In this document: one piece after another, positions 1 through 6,752 of the stretch
Position numbering within the stretch: position 1 is the first letter of the stretch
How the letters are laid out: every line of letters starts with the position of its first letter
Source: Alistipes sp.
Lineage (GTDB): Bacteria > Bacteroidota > Bacteroidia > Bacteroidales > Rikenellaceae
Assembly: GCA_031285485.1 (NCBI GenBank)
Contig: JAITWC010000173.1
Coordinates: 1-10,144 of the forward strand
Direction of reading: 5' to 3'
Length of the DNA stretch: 10,144 nucleotides
The notes under the pieces: model-generated
Databases searched by the model: none
Told to the model about the DNA's origin: nothing
What the model saw: the letters and a program-made list of their open reading frames with translations, nothing else
Position numbers and translations under genes: made by a program

Positions 1-58
1 TCACCGCGCGCTCCTTGAACGCACGATCGTAATTCCTTTTTTCAATACTCTTTTCCAT
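1..58 (-). CDS. Transposase N-terminus, IS3-family OrfA-like (partial)
   Basis: An ATG at 56-58 opens a reverse frame that runs off the left edge; the 19 visible residues begin MEKSIEKRNYDRAFKERAV. The pattern of a short charged start followed by RNY-x-x-xFKERAV is typical of the first helix of the helix-turn-helix OrfA protein of IS3-type elements, which binds the element's ends and is usually joined to the DDE OrfB by frameshifting. Only the extreme N-terminus can be seen, so family assignment rests on this motif; the helix-turn-helix and the catalytic partner would lie outside the window. Whether the copy is intact cannot be judged. Confidence 0.6.
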   Translation of the reverse strand, partial: MEKSIEKRNYDRAFKERAV

Positions 59-120
59 TGCCCAAAGTTAAGTTTTGTTTTGGCTTAACTTTTTATGCGG
101 GCTAAGTTAGGAACTCCACA
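1..120 (-). mobile_element. End of an insertion sequence (probable, partial)
   Basis: The transposase start at 58 is preceded (in its reading direction) by an AT-rich leader. The leader contains a 9-bp perfect inverted repeat, AAAGTTAAG at 64-72 and CTTAACTTT at 84-92. A second related block, GGGCTAAGTTAGGA, lies at 99-112. Reading the reverse strand from 120, the sequence starts TGTGGAGTTCC; a TG start fits the ends of IS3-type elements, so the outer boundary may lie near 120. This boundary is a guess: the other end and any target duplication are outside the window. The 64-92 hairpin could also act as a weak terminator that shields the transposase from outside transcription. Confidence 0.4.
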
Positions 121-149
121 TCACCCTATTCCAATTTGGTTGCAAATTT

Positions 150-247
150 GCAAAGGTTGGAAAAGTAAATCCGCAGGGTCGGTGCCGCCGCTCCGCGTCG
201 GTTGCTGCGCAAACCTTGCGGATTTGCTTTTACAACGTTACCTTTGC
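150..247. repeat. Large imperfect palindrome (about 98 bp)
   Basis: The arm at 161-178 pairs with 214-231 over 18 continuous positions, two of them G·T wobbles. The pairing resumes outside, with GTTG 156-159 against CAAC 233-236, or alternatively GCAAAGGT 150-157 against ACCTTTGC 240-247. The 35-base middle is GC-rich. The arms are too long and too close a match to be chance. As RNA the region would fold into one long stem. It could be a palindromic interspersed repeat, a small non-autonomous element related to the nearby IS, or the leader of an untranslated RNA. I do not recognise its family. No open frame across it looks protein-like. Confidence 0.65.
215..246 (+). promoter_or_regulatory. 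Bacteroidetes-type promoter-like site inside palindrome arm
   Basis: TACCTTTG at 239-246 matches the Bacteroidetes -7 consensus TAnnTTTG exactly. CTTG at 215-218, 20 bases upstream, is a three-of-four match to the -33 TTTG element. If it is active, transcription would begin around 252, more than 200 bases before the nitroreductase start. It would then make either a long leader or a separate small RNA. It overlaps the right arm of the palindrome, so the match could simply reflect repeat sequence. Confidence 0.3.
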
Positions 248-409
248 GCACGAAGGGGAATGGGGAATACCCTATACATTTAAGTAGCGGAACTCCTGCC
301 CAACCGCTCTATATTCTTCCATTTCGGGGCTTTTCGATCCTGAGAAGAATGCAGAACAACACCGCGAATCGCACCTGTACTCCAAATACTTAACTCATTT
401 ACTCCCCAT
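248..409. other. Intergenic stretch without a supported gene
   Basis: Together with the flanking elements this fills the 400-base gap between the transposase start and the nitroreductase. Short open frames cross it, but their translations show no domain-like composition and have no credible start context. Only weak hairpins are visible, such as AGCGG/CCGCT around 286-308 and CTTTTC/GAGAAG around 329-346. These might belong to a leader RNA if the promoter-like site upstream is used. Otherwise I see nothing specific. Confidence 0.5.
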
Positions 410-443
410 TTTGCCGTTTTCTCAAGGTCTTTCGCTATCTTTG
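410..443 (+). promoter_or_regulatory. Promoter of the nitroreductase gene
   Basis: TATCTTTG at 436-443 is an exact match to the Bacteroidetes -7 box TAnnTTTG. TTTG at 410-413 matches the -33 element, with 22 bases between them, slightly longer than the usual 19-21. The predicted transcription start is near 450, giving a very short leader before the ATG at 463. Position, orientation and both boxes agree with a dedicated promoter for the downstream gene. Confidence 0.65.
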
Positions 444-462
444 AGGCAAATAATTTACCGTG

Positions 463-990
463 ATGACGCTGACTGATATTTTGAAAAAACGGCGGAGTGT
501 CCGCAAGTTCGAATCGCGTCCCGTGCCGCGCGACGTTGTGGAGGGGCTGCTACGGCTGACCCTCACCGCCCCCTCGTCGAAAAACACGCGCTCGACCCGT
601 TTCATGGTTGTAGACGCACCCGTGACCCTCGAACGTATTTCGCAGATGCGCGACTTCGGCTCATCGCTGATCGCCACCGCTCCGTGCGCCGTGATCGTGT
701 CGGGCGACGCCTCGGCCACCGACCTGTGGGTGGACAACGCCGCTATATCGGCCACCATCCTGCAACTCGCCGCCGAGGAAGCAGGCCTCGGTTCGTGCTG
801 GGTGCATGTCAACGGACGATCCCAACGGCGCGAAGATCCCGATGGCCCGGACGCCGAGGAATATCTGCGCGGGTTCCTGTCCCTGCCCGCCGACTGGCGC
901 CCGCTGTGTGTGGTGGCCCTGGGTTATCCGCTCGAACCGTCCAAGCCGCATCACGAACGTGACGATGCCGACAAGATTATTTGGTTGTGA
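463..990 (+). CDS. Nitroreductase-family FMN oxidoreductase
   Basis: A 175-residue protein of the small single-domain nitroreductase family (PF00881 type), cytoplasmic with no signal peptide. These enzymes are usually homodimers that bind FMN and use NAD(P)H to reduce nitro compounds, quinones or similar acceptors; the physiological substrate is normally unknown. Family marks are RRSVRKF at 10-16 (phosphate-binding arginines of FMN), the APSSKNTRS loop at 36-44, the helix DNAAISATILQLAAEEAGLGS at 91-111, and the VALGYP motif at 151-156. A GTG at 460 directly precedes the ATG at 463. ATG is preferred as the commoner start and leaves the promoter spacing intact. The gene stands alone, has its own promoter and terminator, and converges on the glycoside hydrolase operon, so a functional link to it is unlikely. 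Confidence 0.92.
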   Translation: MTLTDILKKRRSVRKFESRPVPRDVVEGLLRLTLTAPSSKNTRSTRFMVVDAPVTLERISQMRDFGSSLIATAPCAVIVSGDASATDLWVDNAAISATILQLAAEEAGLGSCWVHVNGRSQRREDPDGPDAEEYLRGFLSLPADWRPLCVVALGYPLEPSKPHHERDDADKIIWL

Positions 991-1005
991 TCCGCAAATT
1001 CGCAT

Positions 1006-1045
1006 AAAAAAGAACCTGTCTCAGATTCGAGGCAGGTTCTTTTTT
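1006..1045. terminator. Strong, probably bidirectional intrinsic terminator
   Basis: A near-perfect hairpin has a 17-bp stem (one G·T pair), AAAAAAGAACCTGTCTC at 1006-1022 against GAGGCAGGTTCTTTTTT at 1029-1045, with the 6-base loop AGATTC. The 3' T-run lies 16 bases after the nitroreductase stop codon. The matching A-run on the left becomes a T-run on the reverse strand, so the same hairpin can stop transcripts of the enzyme operon, whose last stop codon is about 157 bases away. Such shared terminators are common between convergent genes. Confidence 0.88.
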
Positions 1046-1201
1046 GCAATATTAGACATCTTCATCGCTCAATGCAAAAGAAAAAGCAACGCCGCCGATT
1101 CGACTCACCGGTGTATATAGTAATAGAAAAGCACACTAGGAAGTAGTTGAAAAGACTACCAAAAATCAGTCATATTTTAGGCAATGTTAACTCACCCGCC
1201 T

Positions 1202-2818
1202 CTAACGCTCCATTAGGTTGCGGGAGAATTCGAACCTGTCGACATCGACCCATCCGCCCGGCTCGCGTGTGGCGTAGTTGAATATCGCGAACTTGCTGCC
1301 CATGAACATTCGCCGGTAGTCGAAACGCATCTTGAACGGCTCCCCGATAGCTGTCCAATTCTGGCCGTCGGGACCGTAATAAAATGTCGCCATGTCTTGC
1401 CGGAGCCTGAAATCGCCGTCGATCCTCAGCCAAATCGTGCTCGAGGTGAGTTCCACCTCGCCCTGCTTTTCGATCTCGACGTCGGTCACTGCCTTGGTGC
1501 GGTTGTCGAGCGAGACGTGTTCGGCGGTCATCGTAAGCACATATTTGCCATCCGTGCGCCTGACTGACAGCACTCCCGAGTCGCCATTGAAGGCGCTCAG
1601 TCCGGTCACGTCGCCCTCTTGCATATTCGACAGGTCGAGCGCCACGACTCCGGTGCACCGTGGCCCTTCCATCCGTTGGGTGAGGGTATTGCGGGCGGTG
1701 AAGATGGTTTCGGAGAGGCGGTTGGTTTTGAGCCTCAGGAATCCTGGACGTTCGGTGAGCGACCATGCCTCGTCTATCGGGTTGTGGTTCCACTGCCACA
1801 CGATGTTCATCTCGGGCGAGCCGAAATCGTCGCTCTCTACAATCCTGTGGCCGGTGTCGTGCGGTGCGAAGAGAACTTCGCCTGTGAGGGGTATCTTGCC
1901 GTTCTCGTCCGACAGCAACGGCCAGTCGTCGACCCACCTAACGGGGATCATGAGCGGCACGCGCCCGACGGCTCCGCGATCCTGAAAGATGATGCCGTAC
2001 CAGTTGCCAGCCTCATCGTCGACAATGCCACCTTGGGCGGCGTAGGGGAATCCAGCGAAGTTGTCCTCAAGAATAATCTTTTTCTCCCACGGACCGGCGA
2101 TATTGTCGGCCCGGTAGCAGAGTTGCCGGCGCGGCACTCCGCGCGGAGACGAGATCATGATCAGATAGTAGTAGCCGTTGTGTTTCACAATGCGGCTGCC
2201 TTCTAACAGACCCGTCTCTTCGGCGTCGCGTTCGAACAGTTTCTGGTCGATACCTCCCTCCTTCACGCCGCTTAGGTCGGGTTCGAGTTCGCACACCGAG
2301 CCGTTGCCGTAGAAGATGTAGACCCGTCCGTCGTCGTCGAACAGCAGGTCGCCATCGTGGAAATGCCTCATCCGCGAGTGCAACTCCCATCCGAGGGCAG
2401 GGTCGGTGGTCTTGTAGATGAACGACCGCCACGGCTCGTCGTTGGGCGAGAAATATACCCAAAACATCCCGTCGTGATACTGGATTGAGGTGGCCCACTG
2501 GCCGCGCCCGTACACGGTGCCCTCTTCCATGTCGTACTTCGGGGTCTCGTGCAGCGAGGGGAACACATAGTTCGTCATCTCCCAATGCACGAGGTCCTTC
2601 GAGGCCATCACGGGCCCGCCGGGCATTAGGTGCATAGTGGTCGACATCAGGTAGAATGTGTCGCCCTTACGCGTCACGTCGGGGTCGGGCACGTCGGCCC
2701 ACAACATTGGGTTGGTGAAAGTGGCCATGGCGTTGCGGGTTTGCGCGTGTCCAGCCGACCCTGCCGCCGCCATTGCTAACAGTGCGGCCGACGTGGCGAT
2801 CAAAAGTGTCTTTTTCAT
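1202..2818 (-). CDS. GH43 beta-xylosidase/alpha-L-arabinofuranosidase with C-terminal beta-sandwich
   Basis: A 538-residue exported enzyme. The signal peptide (MKKTLLIA..., probable cleavage after A25 in GHA|Q) sends it to the periplasm. Residues about 35-310 form the five-bladed GH43 propeller. The expected acids are visible: general base D45 in WADVPDPDV, pKa-modulating D155 in HFHDGDLLFDDDG, and general acid E206 in LLEGSRI. Residues about 330-538, starting near DDFGSPEMNIVWQWNHNP, match the jelly-roll domain found behind many GH43 xylosidases and arabinofuranosidases (GH43_C2/PF17851 type, GH43_12-like overall), which completes the active-site pocket. It probably removes terminal xylose or arabinose from xylan oligosaccharides. 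This is the last operon gene, 10 nt after the GH95 gene, with the shared terminator downstream. The exact sugar specificity cannot be read from the sequence. Confidence 0.93.
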   Translation of the reverse strand: MKKTLLIATSAALLAMAAAGSAGHAQTRNAMATFTNPMLWADVPDPDVTRKGDTFYLMSTTMHLMPGGPVMASKDLVHWEMTNYVFPSLHETPKYDMEEGTVYGRGQWATSIQYHDGMFWVYFSPNDEPWRSFIYKTTDPALGWELHSRMRHFHDGDLLFDDDGRVYIFYGNGSVCELEPDLSGVKEGGIDQKLFERDAEETGLLEGSRIVKHNGYYYLIMISSPRGVPRRQLCYRADNIAGPWEKKIILEDNFAGFPYAAQGGIVDDEAGNWYGIIFQDRGAVGRVPLMIPVRWVDDWPLLSDENGKIPLTGEVLFAPHDTGHRIVESDDFGSPEMNIVWQWNHNPIDEAWSLTERPGFLRLKTNRLSETIFTARNTLTQRMEGPRCTGVVALDLSNMQEGDVTGLSAFNGDSGVLSVRRTDGKYVLTMTAEHVSLDNRTKAVTDVEIEKQGEVELTSSTIWLRIDGDFRLRQDMATFYYGPDGQNWTAIGEPFKMRFDYRRMFMGSKFAIFNYATREPGGWVDVDRFEFSRNLMER

Positions 2819-2828
2819 CTATTTCTCT

Positions 2829-5255
2829 TTATCTGGCTCTTTTGAACGTGTAACTTTTCCCGGCTTCGGTCGGGATGTCGTATTCATAGTACTCGGGCAG
2901 CGAGAGCCCCTTGAGTGACGCGGTCGGCGATATTATCGGCGCGGCGGGTGCGATGGGGTTCAGCAGATCGTTGGGGTTCACGCCGGAGGCTGCGGTCAGA
3001 CCGTTGCCGGTGAGCGGAACGGCCGAACGTAGACGCAGGTTGCCGCCCAGACGCGAGGTTACGGTCGCCTCTGTGAGTTCGCCATTTGCCCACTTTTCGG
3101 TCGCCTCGAAGCCACCGCGGGCTACGAGTCCCGACACCTCGCCGGTTCCCCACACATCGGGGATGGCGGGCAGCAGGTGTACCGCCCCGTCGTGGCTCTG
3201 CACCAGCATCTCGGCCACCCCTGCGGTGAGACCGAAATTGCCGTCGATCTGGAACGGCGGATGGGCTGTGAACAGGTTAGGGTAGGTGCGTCCGTTATCG
3301 CGCCTGCCGCCGTTGTTGAGCGTCAGCATGTTGTTGACAATGATGTAGGCGTGGTTACCGTCCAGCAGACGCGCCCACAGGTTGACTTTCCATCCGATTG
3401 ACCATCCCGTCGCACCGTCACCGCGATAGGTGAGCGAGTTGCGCGCGGCCTCGAACAACTGAGGGCTGGTGTGCGGCGTCACTTGGCTGCCCGGATAGAC
3501 GGCATACAGGTGCGACACGTGGCGGTGTTCGTTGTTCGGGTCGTCGACGTCCTCCAGCCACTCCTGCAATTGTGTGTATTGCCCGATCTGCATGGGCGGC
3601 AGTTTGGCGGCCGTGTCGAGCAGTCGCTGGCGATAGGCGGCATCTCCACCCAAAATCTCGTTGGCGCGGGCAGTACGGGTGAGCATGTCGAATGCCAACT
3701 GGTTGTCCATCGTCACCCCGGCCGTCAGCGGGCCCTGTTCGGGCGACACCGAGGGCGAGAGAACGAGCCATCCGTTGCGCGGATCCTCAATTAGCGCGGT
3801 GAGGATAAAGTCGGCTGCGCCCTTCATCACGGGGTAGAATTCGGCGAGGAACGCCTGGTCGCCCGTAAACAGATAGTGTTCCCACAGGTGTTGCGACAGC
3901 CACGTTCCGCCGGTGGGCCACATGCCCGCCGCGGCGAAGTCGATGGGGCCGGTTATCCTCCACACGTCGGTGTTGTGGTGGGCCATCCATCCTTCGGCGC
4001 CGTAGAGTGTACGGGCCGTGCCGCGGCCGCTCTCGCTCAGATCGCGGATCATGTCGAACAGTGGCTTGTGGTTAGCTGACAGGTTGGTCACCTCGGCGGG
4101 CCAGTAGTTCATCTCGGCGTTGATGTTGATCGTGTACTTGCTGTCCCAGGGCGGCACCATGGCGTTGGTCCATATCCCTTGCAGGTTGGCAGGCTGGCCG
4201 CCGGGCTGCGATGACGAGATGAGCAGGTAACGACCGAACTGGAACAGCAGCGTCACCAGAGCCGGATCCTGATTGGAGGCATACGACGCTACGCGCTGTG
4301 TGGTGGTCAGCGTGTCGGCAGTAGGATCGGCGCCAAGATTAAGCTTCACCCGGTCGAACTGCTCGGCGAAGAGTGTCGAGTGGGCCTCGCGGGCCTGCTT
4401 GTAATCTTTCTGCACCGCCGCGGCGAGGCGTTCCGACGAGCGGGCCGTTGGGTCGCCATCAAGCGTAAGGTAGTTCGTGAAGTTGGTGCCGATCGAGATA
4501 TAGATTACGGCTTCGTTGGCTCCTTCGACCACTATCTTTTCGCCCGACACGTTCACACTGCCGCCGGTGTTGCGGACGGCGGTGCGTGTCTGGTATTTCA
4601 CCTTGCCTTCGATCCCTTCGTGGGCCGTTCCCTCGCCCGACAGCACCAACACGTCGCCCTGAGTAGCCACGGTGTGCGGAGCTGGCGAGACATACGACGC
4701 CTCGAACGAGAGCGATCCCGGCTTGTCGGCCGACAGGTGCATCATCACCACGTCGTCGGCAAACGACGAGAACACCTCGCGGGTGTATTTCACCCCGTCA
4801 ACCGAGTAGACGGTCGTTGCAACGGCGCGTTCGATGTCCAACTCGCGGCTGTAGTTGTCCCACCCGTCATGGCCCGGAAAATCGAGCACGAGGCTTCCGG
4901 CGGTCTGGTAGGGCATGCCGTGGGAGCGGGTGAAGAATGTTTCGTTGGTGAGACGGTCGGCCTCACGGTTCTTCCCCTCGAAGATCAACTTCCTGATCTC
5001 GGGTAGCGCTTCGAGTGCTTCCGGCCGGTCGATCCTGTAGGGGCTGCCACCCCAGATCGTCTCCTCGTTCAACTGGAGTTCCTCGCGCTCAGGCCCTCCG
5101 TAGATCATCGCTCCGAGGCGACCGTTACCCAACGGCAACGCCTCTTCCCACCTCGCGGCGGGCTGGTCGTAAGTCAGGACCAGCCCCCGCTCGGGCGTAG
5201 CGGCGCATGCTACCGCGCAGAGCGAAATTATTGTAATACCAAACAATCTCTTCAT
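2829..5255 (-). CDS. GH95 alpha-L-fucosidase / alpha-L-galactosidase
   Basis: An 808-residue protein of normal GH95 length, an inverting family that removes terminal alpha-L-fucose or alpha-L-galactose. The N-terminal beta domain opens with LTYDQPAARWEEALPLGNGRLGAM (28-50). The (alpha/alpha)6 barrel carries TININAEMNYWPAE, where N377 and N379 correspond to the Asn pair of bifidobacterial AfcA that activates water. QEW holds the likely general acid E565, HRHVSH is at 577-582, and HPPFQIDGNFG holds D671. The leader ends CAVAC|AATPE: C17 could be lipidated, although cleavage after ACA by signal peptidase I is also possible. The gene is 21 nt after the esterase and 10 nt before the last GH43. In complex xylan loci such enzymes can act on L-galactose rather than L-fucose, so both names are kept. 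Confidence 0.95.
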   Translation of the reverse strand: MKRLFGITIISLCAVACAATPERGLVLTYDQPAARWEEALPLGNGRLGAMIYGGPEREELQLNEETIWGGSPYRIDRPEALEALPEIRKLIFEGKNREADRLTNETFFTRSHGMPYQTAGSLVLDFPGHDGWDNYSRELDIERAVATTVYSVDGVKYTREVFSSFADDVVMMHLSADKPGSLSFEASYVSPAPHTVATQGDVLVLSGEGTAHEGIEGKVKYQTRTAVRNTGGSVNVSGEKIVVEGANEAVIYISIGTNFTNYLTLDGDPTARSSERLAAAVQKDYKQAREAHSTLFAEQFDRVKLNLGADPTADTLTTTQRVASYASNQDPALVTLLFQFGRYLLISSSQPGGQPANLQGIWTNAMVPPWDSKYTININAEMNYWPAEVTNLSANHKPLFDMIRDLSESGRGTARTLYGAEGWMAHHNTDVWRITGPIDFAAAGMWPTGGTWLSQHLWEHYLFTGDQAFLAEFYPVMKGAADFILTALIEDPRNGWLVLSPSVSPEQGPLTAGVTMDNQLAFDMLTRTARANEILGGDAAYRQRLLDTAAKLPPMQIGQYTQLQEWLEDVDDPNNEHRHVSHLYAVYPGSQVTPHTSPQLFEAARNSLTYRGDGATGWSIGWKVNLWARLLDGNHAYIIVNNMLTLNNGGRRDNGRTYPNLFTAHPPFQIDGNFGLTAGVAEMLVQSHDGAVHLLPAIPDVWGTGEVSGLVARGGFEATEKWANGELTEATVTSRLGGNLRLRSAVPLTGNGLTAASGVNPNDLLNPIAPAAPIISPTASLKGLSLPEYYEYDIPTEAGKSYTFKRAR

Positions 5256-5276
5256 CTTCGTCTACTCTCTAAATGA

Positions 5277-6431
5277 TTACCTGAACAAAAGCGGAGCAAA
5301 TTCCCTGAGCGAACGTCTCCAAGTGAGCCATTCGTGGGCCGTGCCGGGAGATTCGTAGTAGACGACGTTGTTGAGCCCCTTTCTTTTCAGTGCGTTCGCA
5401 AAGTCGCGCACGCGTTCGGGCCTCTCCTCCGAGCCGATGCTAACGAAGAGCAAGTAGAGGTCTGCGTTGAGTCGCTCGGTGTCTTTGTAGATGCCGTCGT
5501 ACACGGTGTCGATCTGATCGACAGCACTGGCGCCGCCGCTGAATCCGCCCATCCACGCGAATTTGTCGAGGTTGGGCATGACGGTCTGGAAGGTGTGGCC
5601 ACCGCCCATCGACAGACCGGCCATAGCCCTGTTGTCGCGATCGGCGCGGGTGCGGTAGGTGCGGTCGATGAATGGAACGATCTCCTTCACCAGAATTTCG
5701 GGGAAGATGCTGCGTGCTCTCTGGCCGGGAGCGGGCTGCTCGGCGCCTGGACGGGCGTCGGTTCCGTAGCCCAGATCCATCACCACGATCATCGGCACCG
5801 CCTTGTTTTCGGCGATCAGGTTGTCCATGATGTAGTTGGTGCGACCCTGGCGAACCCAGCCGGTTTCATCCTCGCCACTGCCGTGTTGCAGATACAGCAC
5901 GGGATAGCGTTTCGACGGGTTGGCGTCGTAATCGGCGGGGGTGTAGACGAAACACCTGCGCCACGTTTGGGTGATGTCCGACCAGTAGGGCTGTTCGCGA
6001 ACCACTCCGTGGGGCACATCCTGTGGTTTATCGTAGGGAAGTCCCTCCGGGATCTCTATGCCGCTCGCCCACGTGCCCATTCCGTAGTACGATATTCCGT
6101 TGGGGTCGGCCACGCTAACCCCGTCTATCACCATCTGATAGTAGTGGAAACCCACTCCTTCGGGTTCGGGCGAGTTGTAAGTCCACCATCCGTCAGCGCC
6201 TTTGGTCATATCGCCGCGGAAACGTATCGACACCGTCTTGGCGTCGGGAGCGTAGAACCGCCAGTAGGTGCGGCCCTGGGCGTCGATCCTCGGGTACTGC
6301 ACTCCGGAGAGGTTGTGTTCGTTGGCCACCGTTCCCGCGGGGGGAGTGTGGGGTGCCTGTTGTTGCGCCAGGGCGCCGAGAGGCATGACTGCCGTAAGCA
6401 GCAGAGCTGTGATTAAATTCGTTCTTTTCAT
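5277..6431 (-). CDS. CE1-type esterase with N-terminal CBM48-like domain (feruloyl/acyl esterase)
   Basis: A 384-residue secreted esterase. The signal peptide ends near GALA|QQQ (about residue 22). Residues about 40-125 (RTYWRFYAPDAKTVSIRF, WWTYNSPEPEGVGFHYYQMV) form an immunoglobulin-like E-set/CBM48 domain. Residues about 145-384 form an alpha/beta hydrolase of the esterase D/CE1 type: oxyanion HGSGEDETGW at 183-192, nucleophile S274 in AGLSMGG, acid probably E335 or E336 in SIGSEE, and histidine H366 in GTAHEWLTWR. This architecture is common in Bacteroidetes xylan loci, where members release ferulate or acetyl groups from arabinoxylan. The acyl group cannot be decided here, and enterochelin-esterase-like annotations are frequent for the same family. 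It follows the 321-nt break in the operon, so it may have extra control of its own. No consensus promoter box is seen just upstream. Confidence 0.9.
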   Translation of the reverse strand: MKRTNLITALLLTAVMPLGALAQQQAPHTPPAGTVANEHNLSGVQYPRIDAQGRTYWRFYAPDAKTVSIRFRGDMTKGADGWWTYNSPEPEGVGFHYYQMVIDGVSVADPNGISYYGMGTWASGIEIPEGLPYDKPQDVPHGVVREQPYWSDITQTWRRCFVYTPADYDANPSKRYPVLYLQHGSGEDETGWVRQGRTNYIMDNLIAENKAVPMIVVMDLGYGTDARPGAEQPAPGQRARSIFPEILVKEIVPFIDRTYRTRADRDNRAMAGLSMGGGHTFQTVMPNLDKFAWMGGFSGGASAVDQIDTVYDGIYKDTERLNADLYLLFVSIGSEERPERVRDFANALKRKGLNNVVYYESPGTAHEWLTWRRSLREFAPLLFR

Positions 6432-6473
6432 CGTTATTTTGGTTTTTGAAATGGTTTGTATTCGGTTCGGTAG

Positions 6474-6593
6474 TTACTGCTGCCGCGGGGGCTGGGGCCG
6501 GTTCAGAAAATCGAGGTCGACTTTTCCGACCAGCATCTCTCCGGTCTGGGTGGGGTTCCGGATCGGAGCCGTCGCGGCGATAATGGTTCTCAT
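6474..6593 (-). CDS. Possible small ORF or gene remnant (39 aa)
   Basis: In the 321-nt gap an ATG at 6591-6593 opens 39 codons ending in TAA at 6474-6476. The product starts MRTIIAATAPIRNPTQTGEM and ends DFLNRPQPPRQQ. Its codons are GC-rich, like the neighbouring enzymes, and unlike the AT-richer DNA on both sides. It lies on the operon strand, 42 nt before the esterase start and 28 nt after the hairpin element. No signal peptide or membrane segment is evident. I do not recognise a family. It could be a leader peptide, a small protein, or the leftover end of a deleted gene; a chance open frame of this length is also quite possible. Confidence 0.3.
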   Translation of the reverse strand: MRTIIAATAPIRNPTQTGEMLVGKVDLDFLNRPQPPRQQ

Positions 6594-6620
6594 AGTCTGC
6601 TGTGTTTTTTATCTCTTAAT

Positions 6621-6715
6621 GCGAATTCAGCGTTCAAACCTCCGTGCGGAGAGCGTTTTGGGACTTTCCAAAACTTGGGAGACCTTCCCACGGGCGGTTT
6701 CAACCCTTAATTCGC
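6621..6715. repeat. Three-hairpin nested inverted-repeat element (95 bp)
   Basis: Outer arms GCGAATT (6621-6627) and AATTCGC (6709-6715) are perfect complements. Inside them GTTCAAACC (6632-6640) pairs with GGTTTCAAC (6696-6704) at eight of nine positions. Within that stem lie three hairpins in a row: CTCC-GTGC-GGAG (6640-6651), GTTTTGG with CCAAAAC around GACTTT (6655-6674), and TGGGA with TCCCA around GACCT (6676-6690). The fold is cloverleaf-like and possible on either strand. It lies between the GH97 stop codon and the small ORF. It could be a structured leader or mRNA-stabilising element inside the operon transcript, or a small palindromic mobile element. No known RNA family is recognised, and it lacks tRNA consensus positions. 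Confidence 0.55.
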
Positions 6716-6752
6716 GTTCTTACGTTATTTTGTCTCGTGCACATTACACAGT

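Noticed and set aside
202..393. A 63-codon forward open frame upstream of the nitroreductase (and a 62-codon one at 95-283).
   Set aside because: Both cross the palindrome, have no start context or domain pattern, and resemble translated repeat sequence.
1143..1159. Small hairpin GTAGT/ACTAC downstream of the last GH43 gene.
   Set aside because: Only five base pairs with no G/C-rich stem or adequate T-run; the 1006-1045 hairpin is a far better terminator.
1170..1937. A 255-codon reverse open frame overlapping the last GH43 gene in another frame.
   Set aside because: Arginine-rich shadow without a recognisable domain; the overlapping GH43 frame is complete.
5334..6416. A 360-codon forward open frame opposite the esterase.
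   Set aside because: Antisense shadow; the reverse frame has a signal peptide, the GLSMGG nucleophile motif and a complete domain order.
6621..6715. tRNA or integron attC site interpretation of the three-hairpin element.
   Set aside because: It has no acceptor/CCA arrangement, anticodon loop or TΨC consensus in the right places, and the arms do not match the attC core GTTRRRY/RYYYAAC pattern.
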